Positions 32,250 to 39,495 of a DNA stretch of 64,000 bases are shown in pieces. How positions within the stretch are numbered: position 1 is the first letter of the stretch; the number at the start of each line of letters is the position of its first letter. The stretch spans positions 1 to 64,000 of the forward strand of contig DIWR01000031.1 of assembly GCA_002428495.1 (NCBI GenBank), read 5' to 3'. The position numbers and the translations under genes are program-made. Under the pieces are notes generated by a model. It made no database searches. It was not told the DNA's origin and worked only from the letters and a program-made list of their open reading frames with translations. This DNA is from Synergistaceae bacterium UBA6101 (GTDB taxonomy: Bacteria; Synergistota; Synergistia; Synergistales; Synergistaceae).

Positions 32250-33569
32250 CTACAGCCTGTACAAATTCTCCGCCTCCAGAGCTTCTTTGCCCAGCGCTGA
32301 AGCTACAGCATTTTTTGTGTCAAAAATAATGTCGACATTATCAATAACTAACTGATAATCGACATTTTTTGTGTGAAGTGTCGTTATTACCACAGCGTCG
32401 CATGACTTTATCTCTTCTTCAGAAAGTTCAACTGATGCGACTTCTTTTCCCTTCCAACAGGCTGTTTTACAATATGGATCATGGAATACGACCTGTGCGT
32501 GTTTTTTCTCCAGTTCCTCCCATACCTTCAACGCCGGGGATTCCCTCAGGTCGTCGATATCGCCCTTGTAGGCTATTCCAAGCAGCATGATTTTGCTCCT
32601 GCTGAGAGCTTTTCCGTGTTCATTCAAAATGTCCATAAGGCGTTCAACTACGTAATTGGGCATTCCGTCGTTTATCTCTCCGGCAAGCTCGATGAGCTTT
32701 GTATGGTAATCATACTCCCTGGCCTTATATGTGAGATAGAACGGATCAAGCGGTATACAGTGGCCTCCAACTCCCGGGCCGGGATAGAAAGGAATGAAAC
32801 CGAACGGCTTGGTCGATGCAGCAGCAATTACCTCCCACACGTTGATGCCCATCTTGTCATAGACTATCGCCATTTCGTTGGCAAGTGCACAATTAACGAT
32901 GCGGAAGGTGTTTTCCAGTATTTTTGTCGCCTCTGCCTCTTTTGGTGAAGAGACTGTAAACACATCTGCTCCCAGAACAATGCTGTAGAGCGTCCTGGCT
33001 ATCTCTGTACACTCGGGAGTACAACCACCTACCACTTTTGGGGTATTATGCGTTTTGTATCGCAGATTGCCCGGGTCTACCCTCTCAGGACTGAATGCAA
33101 GGTGGAAGTCCTTCCCAACCTTAAGACCGCTCTCTTCCAGTATCGGCTTGACTACTTCTTCCGTTGTCCCAGGATACGTTGTAGATTCGAGCACCACAAG
33201 CATATCTTTGTGCATTCTCTTTGATATTTCTTTTGCGGAATTTACTATGTATGAAAGGTCAGGCTGTTTGAATTTATCCAACGGTGTAGGAACGCATATA
33301 GCAACAACATCACATTCAATCAGCCTGTCAAAATCACAGGTCGCAGAGAGGTGACCGCTAGATACAAGGTCCTTGAGGTCCTGGGGAACAATGTCTCCGA
33401 TGTAGTTCTCTCCCCTGTTTACCATATCAACTTTTTCACACTGTACGTCAAAGCCAAGAACGACAAATCCAGCTTTTGCTTTTTCAACGGCAAGCGGAAG
33501 ACCCACGTATCCAAGACCAATGACCCCTATATTTGCTGTTTGTGATTTGATCTTATTTAGTAAATCCAT
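32250..33569 (-). CDS. wbpA: UDP-sugar 6-dehydrogenase (WbpA/UDP-GlcNAc dehydrogenase-like)
   Basis: This 439-residue enzyme of the UDPGDH superfamily has NAD motif GLGYVGLPLA near 18-27 and the cysteine active site in PGPGVGGHCIPLDPFYLTYK. The PLDPFYL form is typical of UDP-GlcNAc 6-dehydrogenases (WbpA/WbpO). It would produce UDP-GlcNAcA for the WbpB-like oxidase at 26573. Its last residues (KEALEAENLYRL) come from the repeat-containing 32250-32310 sequence, beyond the usual end of the family. A GT4 gene lies 14 bp upstream on the same strand. Confidence 0.87.
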   Translation of the reverse strand: MDLLNKIKSQTANIGVIGLGYVGLPLAVEKAKAGFVVLGFDVQCEKVDMVNRGENYIGDIVPQDLKDLVSSGHLSATCDFDRLIECDVVAICVPTPLDKFKQPDLSYIVNSAKEISKRMHKDMLVVLESTTYPGTTEEVVKPILEESGLKVGKDFHLAFSPERVDPGNLRYKTHNTPKVVGGCTPECTEIARTLYSIVLGADVFTVSSPKEAEATKILENTFRIVNCALANEMAIVYDKMGINVWEVIAAASTKPFGFIPFYPGPGVGGHCIPLDPFYLTYKAREYDYHTKLIELAGEINDGMPNYVVERLMDILNEHGKALSRSKIMLLGIAYKGDIDDLRESPALKVWEELEKKHAQVVFHDPYCKTACWKGKEVASVELSEEEIKSCDAVVITTLHTKNVDYQLVIDNVDIIFDTKNAVASALGKEALEAENLYRL

Positions 33570-33583
33570 AATGCATCTCCTAT

Positions 33584-34840
33584 TCAGACATTTAAACTAT
33601 TTGTTAATTCATACATAATACTAAGTAATTTATTGGTTAATTCTTTAAAATCAAATTCCTGAGCTGCCTTTAGTGAGTTTTCACAATATGTATCATATTT
33701 TGTTTGTGGCAAGCTAGCGAATCCATCTATCGCATCAGCAATTTTTTTAGGGTCAACAGAATCGATATGTATTCCGCATTGGTACTTATCAACAAGTGAA
33801 TATGAAGCTTTACCAATAATTAATAGTGGCTTGCCGGAAGCGATATAATCAAAACTTTTATTAAGGCTAAGTCCAAATCTGAATAATTCAGATCCATTAA
33901 GAATAAAAAAATTCAAATAAGATCTTGAAAGTATGCTGGGAATATATTTTTTATCAACGCGTCCTTTAAAAATAACGTTGTCTATTTTTTGTTCTTTTAT
34001 TTTCTTTTTCAGAGGTTCAACTTCATCACCTGCACCCCAAAGTAAAAATCTAACATTTTTATTTTTTATTAACCGCGCTGTATCAAGGATCTTGTCAAGA
34101 TTGTTTGCTTTTCTAATAGAGCCAACGTAGACAACTTTAAAAGCACCCTGATCATCTAAATCATCATCCTTTTGCCAGTGATGCTCGAAATTCTTATTAA
34201 ATTCTTCCAAATCTACGCCGTTATTAATGTAGTGAATTTTTTTTAGATCAATGGGTCCTCCATGCTCTATATCCCATTTTCTTTCTACAATGTAATCTTT
34301 ACCGCCCTCCATTGTAAAAATAACTTTATCCGCTTTTGTGTACATTCGTTTTTCATAGATATACATCAATCTTAATAAGGGATTATTTTTGCTGATCAAC
34401 CCATACTCAACAAATGATTCTGGCCATAGGTCCGAAACTTCTGCTATACATTTACATTTATACTCTTTTGATAATTTAATGCCTGCTGTGCATGCCAAAG
34501 GGGTCGCTGACGAAGCCATAATAATATCCGGTTTTTTAAACTTATTGCAAGCTTTAGGCAACCTGTGAGCAAACTGAAACATGTTAATTATTCTCGATAT
34601 TCCATTACCTTTATACTGCGATGTGTTTATCAATACATATTTTATTGAATCAACAGATATCTCAGTAAACAGGCTTTTGTCACTTATTAAATTAATATCC
34701 GAGTTATGGACAGCGCTTGCCGCAAAAATTGTTACATTATGCCCTTGTCTGATCAAATATTTTGCGAAGTTAGTGGTCCTTGCCAAAGGATAATATTTTA
34801 TTGGGACTGCGTAGTGATTAATTAACCATATATTCATCAT
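33584..34840 (-). CDS. Glycosyltransferase family 4 protein (WbuB-like)
   Basis: This 418-residue GT-B enzyme begins IWLINHYAVPIKYYPLARTT, the WbuB/Pel-type N-terminus, and has a KADKVIFTMEGGKDYI segment near 165. The C-terminal motif FRFGLSLNKSFDYIASGKPL serves as the E-x7-E-like donor site. In WbuB-type enzymes the donor is a UDP-HexNAc such as UDP-L-FucNAc, but the actual sugar is not certain here. The start overlaps the BCAT-like gene by 4 bp (ATGA). Confidence 0.86.
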   Translation of the reverse strand: MMNIWLINHYAVPIKYYPLARTTNFAKYLIRQGHNVTIFAASAVHNSDINLISDKSLFTEISVDSIKYVLINTSQYKGNGISRIINMFQFAHRLPKACNKFKKPDIIMASSATPLACTAGIKLSKEYKCKCIAEVSDLWPESFVEYGLISKNNPLLRLMYIYEKRMYTKADKVIFTMEGGKDYIVERKWDIEHGGPIDLKKIHYINNGVDLEEFNKNFEHHWQKDDDLDDQGAFKVVYVGSIRKANNLDKILDTARLIKNKNVRFLLWGAGDEVEPLKKKIKEQKIDNVIFKGRVDKKYIPSILSRSYLNFFILNGSELFRFGLSLNKSFDYIASGKPLLIIGKASYSLVDKYQCGIHIDSVDPKKIADAIDGFASLPQTKYDTYCENSLKAAQEFDFKELTNKLLSIMYELTNSLNV

Positions 34841-35766
34841 ATATCATATATTGGCGTCAGCCATTTTTGATATTCGGAAGATTTACCTGCCACTACTTTT
34901 AAATATTCCTTGTGTATCTTCATCGTTATTTCTCCGACTTCTCCATTTTTCACAGTATATCCATCAACATCGGTTACTGGGGCAATTTCCATGGCTGATC
35001 CACATAAAAAGGCTTCGTCACAGATATACAATTCGGTCCTGTCAATGTCTCTTTCAATAGTTTCTATATTTAAGACTTCTCTCGCTAATTTAATTATCGT
35101 TTCTCTGGTGATACTCTCTAAAATTGAGGCTGTTACAGGAGGAGTCATAAGTACACCATCTCTGACTATAAATAAGCACGAGCCAGGTCCTTCCGATATT
35201 TTCCCCTGGCTGTTCATGAATATTGCCGAATCATAACCATTCTCAAGGGCTTCCATTTGGGCCATCCTACTATTAATGTAATTTGCCCCAACTTTAACTC
35301 TAGGAGAAAGATTTTTTTCACTTATACGTTCCCATGAACTGACTGCGCATCTCAGTCCCTTTGTCAAAGAGGCTGTCCTTGGCTTGGGAACCGGAGCTAT
35401 AAACATTCCAATAGGACCTTTTGACATCCATGAACCAAAACCGTCAATGAAAACTGTCTGACGTACAGCAATATCTTCTTTGTATTCATTTGCTTTGATA
35501 ACGTCGATCAAACCCTGCTGCATCTCTTCTACTGAATACTTATCTTCCATCCTGAATATTTTTATTGAATTTTTAAGTCTTTGATAATGTTCACGAAGTC
35601 TAAATGCGTAAAGCTGTTTATTTTCTTCATTCCAGTAGCACCTGATTCCCTCGAATACGTTGGCACCGAACTGAGAGGTAGGAGATAGTATGTTTATTTT
35701 TGCTTGATCCAATGGGACGATTTCTCCATTAAGCCATACAAATCTTTTTTCAATCGGTCGTTTCAT
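34837..35766 (-). CDS. Branched-chain-amino-acid aminotransferase-like (class IV PLP)
   Basis: This 309-residue fold-type IV aminotransferase has the N-terminal LNGEIVPLDQAKI and the FEGIRCYW motif. The PLP-lysine segment VKVGANYINSRMAQ and EGPGSCLFIVRDG near 195 are also present. The closest named family is IlvE. Class IV enzymes also act on D-amino acids and 4-amino-4-deoxychorismate, so the true substrate could be a specialised 2-keto acid. Its place between a glycosyltransferase and the initiating transferase suggests it supplies an amino-acid-derived substituent, not housekeeping leucine or valine. Confidence 0.82.
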   Translation of the reverse strand: MKRPIEKRFVWLNGEIVPLDQAKINILSPTSQFGANVFEGIRCYWNEENKQLYAFRLREHYQRLKNSIKIFRMEDKYSVEEMQQGLIDVIKANEYKEDIAVRQTVFIDGFGSWMSKGPIGMFIAPVPKPRTASLTKGLRCAVSSWERISEKNLSPRVKVGANYINSRMAQMEALENGYDSAIFMNSQGKISEGPGSCLFIVRDGVLMTPPVTASILESITRETIIKLAREVLNIETIERDIDRTELYICDEAFLCGSAMEIAPVTDVDGYTVKNGEVGEITMKIHKEYLKVVAGKSSEYQKWLTPIYDI

Positions 35767-35788
35767 TCTTTCATCTCCAGTACGATCT

Positions 35789-36478
35789 TTAAAGATCTGA
35801 TCCTGATTCTTTTTCTTGAGCTTTTGAAATAACTTCTAGAGCAGCAATTTTTGCAGATTCTTCGTCGTTTATATCTGAGCTGACTTTTTTTTCATAAATG
35901 TCTTTTTTTCTGAATACGTTGATTATTGTCAAAAGCAGGATTTTAATATCTACAAATAACCCATTTTTTTTAACCATTTCAACATATTGATTGTCATAAT
36001 TTATTTTTTCGTCCCAAGGCAGTTCGTTTCTTCCACTTACCTGAGCCAATCCGGTAATCCCCGGTAATACCTCAAATCTTTTCTTGTATCTTGCATTTAA
36101 CAAGTTGTAATCTCCCAGCTCGTTTTTCACTGGAGGCCGCGGGCCTACGAGAGACATTTCTCCTTTTATAACATTTATTAACTGTGGCAGCTCATCAATA
36201 CTCGTCTCTCTCAAAAAACGACCGACCCGAGTAACCCTTGGATCATTGTCATAGTTGAAAAGTCCTGTACCCTTACTTTCTGCATTTACTACCATAGTTC
36301 TGAATTTATACATATCAAATTCTGTACCGTTTCTGCCTAACCGTTTTTGCTTAAATATTACCGGTCCGTTTGAATCAATTTTGATCGCAATCGCAAAAAT
36401 CGCCAATAATGGAAAAAGAACGATCAATCCTATCGCTGAAAAAAACATATCCAATGCACGCTTAAATAAAAAGTACAT
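35789..36478 (-). CDS. Initiating undecaprenyl-phosphate sugar transferase (PglC/WcaJ-C type)
   Basis: This 229-residue bacterial sugar transferase has a single hydrophobic re-entrant N-terminal helix (ALDMFFSAIGLIVLFPLLAI). The catalytic KFRTM and ETSIDELPQLINV motifs and the LVGPRPP loop are those of the small (PglC-like) class, without the four extra helices of WcaJ. It moves a phospho-sugar from a UDP-sugar to undecaprenyl phosphate, the first step of repeat-unit assembly. Typical sugars are diNAcBac or GalNAc/FucNAc-type UDP-sugars, which fits CapD at 39474. The next gene is 11 bp upstream. Confidence 0.9.
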   Translation of the reverse strand: MYFLFKRALDMFFSAIGLIVLFPLLAIFAIAIKIDSNGPVIFKQKRLGRNGTEFDMYKFRTMVVNAESKGTGLFNYDNDPRVTRVGRFLRETSIDELPQLINVIKGEMSLVGPRPPVKNELGDYNLLNARYKKRFEVLPGITGLAQVSGRNELPWDEKINYDNQYVEMVKKNGLFVDIKILLLTIINVFRKKDIYEKKVSSDINDEESAKIAALEVISKAQEKESGSDL

Positions 36479-36489
36479 AAAATCGTCCT

Positions 36490-37728
36490 TTAAAAATTAA
36501 ATTTATAAGTCTGGAATAAATCGTCAAAAATTTCTGCGTTTTTTATAAAATCAGTTTTCCTTGTTACTTCATCGAACTCTATCACGGGAAAATTGGGCAA
36601 AATAAACGGAGGTTTTAATACTATAGAATATGACCCTACATTTCCAAAAACGACATAATCACCTACAGCTAATTCCCCATTGTAGCCCCTATACAAATAA
36701 TCTGATTCGATACATGTAAATCCGCCAAAGTCCAGATCACAATAATATTTCCTGTCAGCAGCAGAAGCGGAAGCATATATTGACAAGGGCGGGTTTTTCT
36801 TATTAAGTGTTGGGTTTATGTTGTATATGCTGCCTAAAACAGTTGCAATATCTTTACCTCTTATGTTTTTAATGCTTTCAACTTTGCACGCAAATTTCAT
36901 TACATCTCCAACAAGTGCACTTCCTGGCTCAATGAATAATTTTGGTTTTTTGTCGCAATCAAAAAATTTACCTGCAAATTTCTTAGCTACGATGTTTGCA
37001 TAATCTTGATACGAAGGAATATTTGATTTAAATTGAGACTTTAATGAATCCGGCATTTTACCGTATAACCCGCCGCCGAAATCAATTATGTCAGGGATAA
37101 AGGGAATTTTATTTCCAATCAAATCCAACATTTTTTCAGTTCTAGAAGACCAAGTCTCAATGCTGCGATCAGCAAAATGGCACTGTACTGAAAATAAATT
37201 GACATTTTTGTAGGCACTTATTTTATGGATTATATTTACAAATTCATTTGACATAACATCAAAACCAAATCGTGATACGACCCCATCTCCAATATCAAAG
37301 TTACATCTTATTCCCAGATTGAAATTCTTATCCGGATACTGTTGAACGAGTTCCTCAATATTTTCAATCTCGGCAGTTGAATCGATATTGACTATCCCGC
37401 CAGACAGCATTAGCTCCTTAACTGCTGCCTTATTTTTATAAGGCCCGTTAAATATTATTTTACAAGGATCCACTCCAATACGCTTAGCGATTTCATATTC
37501 CATGTCCGATACTATCTCTGCATAGCCGCCAAGGTCATTTATGACACTGCAGACTTTAGGTATGTAGTTCGTTTTGTATGAATAAGCGATATATGATTCA
37601 GGGTAAAATTCCCTCAAAGCTTCTAGTAGCTCATTAAAATTATATTTAAGTTGTTTTGTATCTAATATATAGAATGAATCATGGCACTTTTTGCTTATTT
37701 CATTTAAAATATCTAAATTTAATTCCAT
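36490..37728 (-). CDS. PLP-dependent decarboxylase of the DapDC/ODC (group IV) family
   Basis: This 412-residue enzyme has an alanine-racemase-like barrel, with the PLP lysine in AYSYKTNYIP (about 47-56) and a glycine-rich phosphate loop (IDFGGGLYG) near 210. The C-terminal beta domain holds the conserved FTCIESDYL motif that supplies the active-site cysteine. Diaminopimelate decarboxylase and related carboxylase-like paralogues fit; the substrate pocket cannot be read. In a polysaccharide locus next to an HpcH aldolase and a BCAT it may make an amine-containing building block. Start ATG with gtgataac upstream. Confidence 0.82.
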   Translation of the reverse strand: MELNLDILNEISKKCHDSFYILDTKQLKYNFNELLEALREFYPESYIAYSYKTNYIPKVCSVINDLGGYAEIVSDMEYEIAKRIGVDPCKIIFNGPYKNKAAVKELMLSGGIVNIDSTAEIENIEELVQQYPDKNFNLGIRCNFDIGDGVVSRFGFDVMSNEFVNIIHKISAYKNVNLFSVQCHFADRSIETWSSRTEKMLDLIGNKIPFIPDIIDFGGGLYGKMPDSLKSQFKSNIPSYQDYANIVAKKFAGKFFDCDKKPKLFIEPGSALVGDVMKFACKVESIKNIRGKDIATVLGSIYNINPTLNKKNPPLSIYASASAADRKYYCDLDFGGFTCIESDYLYRGYNGELAVGDYVVFGNVGSYSIVLKPPFILPNFPVIEFDEVTRKTDFIKNAEIFDDLFQTYKFNF

Positions 37729-37767
37729 GTTATCACCATCTTAGTATGTAAAATAAATAATCAAAGA

Positions 37768-38586
37768 CTATATATTAGCCATTATTTCTTTTACTTTATC
37801 AATTACAATTTTATGATTCTCAAAAAAATATGACGGGTTTTTCAAAGTTAATTCATTTTCAAACTCTCTCAATTTTACAATAGATGCATTAAATATTTTT
37901 TTAATTTCATTGATGTCATTTATTTTCTCATAATTACAAAAGCTCCTCGAAAGGATAACCATTGAAGAACCTAATCTGTAATGCTCTGCTACTATATTAT
38001 CAGCCTGTAATATCCCTGTGCCAAGCCTTGAAATACCTCCAAATCCAAAAGGTATCCCTCTGCCTTTGATCTTTCTAGATAACCTTTCAACGGTTCCATC
38101 AGCAAGAAGTTCAAACATGAATTTCATATTATGACTTATATGTAGATCATTAAGCCCTATAAATATTTCATCAATTCCATCTATTAACAAAAGATCGTCT
38201 ATTAGCTTTTCTGCTTCTATTGTCTCCAATAATAGGCAAGTGCGAGCTTTTCTATTAACAAGGTTTATAAATGTTGACACTTCTTCTGTGGTTTTAAACA
38301 TCGGGACCATGATCACATCCGCACCGTTCTGAACTACTTTATCTATTTCAGATTCAGAATTCTGATTAATAGGATTGATCCTTACAAGCAATTCGGACTT
38401 TGTGAGCACATCTTTGATTTTACTGATGTCTTCAATGCTATGTGACGATTTTACCGTGTCGAGATTTTTCTGCCTTTCGCTCTTCCCAATATATTCAAGA
38501 TCAACAAAAATCCTGTCTACTCCATTATCCTGAGCAATTTTTGCAACTTCAATATTATTCGTAATGTACATTAGTTTTAATGGCAT
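37768..38586 (-). CDS. HpcH/HpaI-type aldolase (2-keto acid aldolase superfamily)
   Basis: This 272-residue TIM-barrel protein has the divalent-metal ligands in LLLETIEA (E) and GLNDLHIS (D) and a MVPMFK segment characteristic of class II pyruvate aldolases and citrate-lyase-like members. By family it reversibly joins pyruvate or another 2-keto acid to an aldehyde. A second, only distantly similar member of the same superfamily and same length is at 48478. The ATG at 38586 has aggagagg 7 bases upstream; a TTG six codons earlier lacks one. Upstream lies a hairpin element (38621-38845). Confidence 0.8.
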   Translation of the reverse strand: MPLKLMYITNNIEVAKIAQDNGVDRIFVDLEYIGKSERQKNLDTVKSSHSIEDISKIKDVLTKSELLVRINPINQNSESEIDKVVQNGADVIMVPMFKTTEEVSTFINLVNRKARTCLLLETIEAEKLIDDLLLIDGIDEIFIGLNDLHISHNMKFMFELLADGTVERLSRKIKGRGIPFGFGGISRLGTGILQADNIVAEHYRLGSSMVILSRSFCNYEKINDINEIKKIFNASIVKLREFENELTLKNPSYFFENHKIVIDKVKEIMANI

Positions 38587-38620
38587 CTGATACCTCTCCT
38601 GCAATAAATCTTTTACAAGC

Positions 38621-38845
38621 TACTTTTACATTGTTAAATGCTTGAGAAGTGGTTGAGAAGTGTTGCTTTGCAACGAGAAGAAGTTGAGAAGTAGTTGTTT
38701 AATTCCTTAAACCCTTCCCGCAGCTTCTCGTTGTTGCTCTTTCCTGTTTTCCCTACCTTCCCGACGGTTTCACCGTCACTTCTCGTCGGCTACGCCGACA
38801 CTTCCCGCGGCTTCCCTTCGCCGCACTTCACAAATGTTTTTTGCC
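38621..38845. repeat. Hairpin/11-mer element upstream of the aldolase gene
   Basis: Left end ctacttttacattgttaaat is shared with the element at 39125. Then come gagaagt/gagaaga 11-mers flanking the small stem gttgc-ttt-gcaac, an AT-rich centre (ttaaaccc), and on the other side cttccc/cttctc-separated hairpins gacggt-ttc-accgtc, gtcggc-tac-gccgac and gcggc-ttcccttc-gccgc. The right end is cttcacaaatgttttttgcc. The stop codon of the minus-strand winged-helix gene (38828) lies within the right end. Confidence 0.85.
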
Positions 38846-39115
38846 TGTTTCGGTTAATCTGTATTTTTGGTTTTTGCTCCTGGGTTTATCCTTAATAGTA
38901 AATTCTAGAAATCCTTCTTTTCTCAATTTTACAAGGGCTTTGCGAACATTGCCGCTAAGCTGTTTGTGTCCAAGTGCTATAACTATCTCTCCAGAAGAAA
39001 GCGGCGTTTTTTGACAGGCTCTCATTATCAAGATCTCAACTTGTGCCTCAACTTGTGCCTTTTGTGTGTTATCTATTTCCCTTTGAAATACTACTAAAAA
39101 TCCTGACTTCATCAA
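38828..39115 (-). CDS. Winged-helix protein, probably the C-terminal remnant of an AlbA_2/HATPase regulator
   Basis: This 95-residue frame starts GFLVVFQRE, the strand that normally ends the ATPase-like part of AlbA_2/COG2865 regulators, followed by a winged-helix domain (30-90) with LSSGEIVIALGHKQLSGNVR and YRLTETGKK. In the full-length family these features occur at the C-terminus of proteins of about 450-550 residues. The first two-thirds are missing, and there is no convincing ribosome-binding site at the two ATGs. It is flanked by two copies of the same hairpin element, which probably mark the recombination that truncated it. Whether the fragment is still expressed is unknown. Confidence 0.55.
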   Translation of the reverse strand: MMKSGFLVVFQREIDNTQKAQVEAQVEILIMRACQKTPLSSGEIVIALGHKQLSGNVRKALVKLRKEGFLEFTIKDKPRSKNQKYRLTETGKKHL

Positions 39116-39124
39116 TTTATAATC

Positions 39125-39495
39125 TACTTTTACATTGTTAAATGCGTGAAAAATGGTTGAGAAGTGTTAGATGCGTGAGAAGTGGTTGAGAAGTGTTGCT
39201 TCGCAACGAGAAGAGTGACTTCGTTACGAGAAGCGTTGTAACTACTATAAACCTTCGGGAAGTGGTTGAGAAGTGTCGCTTCGCAACGAGAAGAGTGACT
39301 TCGTCACGAGAAGCGTTGTAACTTCCTTAAACCCTTCCGTCGGCTCCGCCGACTCTTCCCGCCGGCTTCTCCGGCACTTCTCGCGGTTTTACAAACCGCT
39401 CTTCTCGCGGCATCTCCTCGCCGCTCTTCTCAAATGTTTATAGCCTTCTCGCGGCATCTCCTCGCCGCTCTTCTCAAATGTTTATAGCCTTCTCG
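39125..39495. repeat. Long hairpin/11-mer element between the winged-helix fragment and capD
   Basis: It begins with the shared left end (ctacttttacattgttaaat). The left half has gagaag units with stems gttgc-ttc-gcaac and gtgac-ttc-gt(t/c)ac, partly duplicated (39174-39240 and 39260-39320). The right half, beyond ttaaacccttcc, has stems gtcggc-tcc-gccgac, gccgg-cttct-ccggc, gcgg-ttttacaaa-ccgc and gcggc-atctcct-cgccgc, separated by cttctc. The terminal cttctcaaatgtttatagcc occurs twice (about 39428 and 39473). Further stems follow to about 39600 inside capD. Confidence 0.88.

Noticed and set aside
36490..37728. Housekeeping lysA (diaminopimelate decarboxylase)
   Set aside because: Family matches, but the surroundings are purely polysaccharide genes, so I give only the family and not the gene name.
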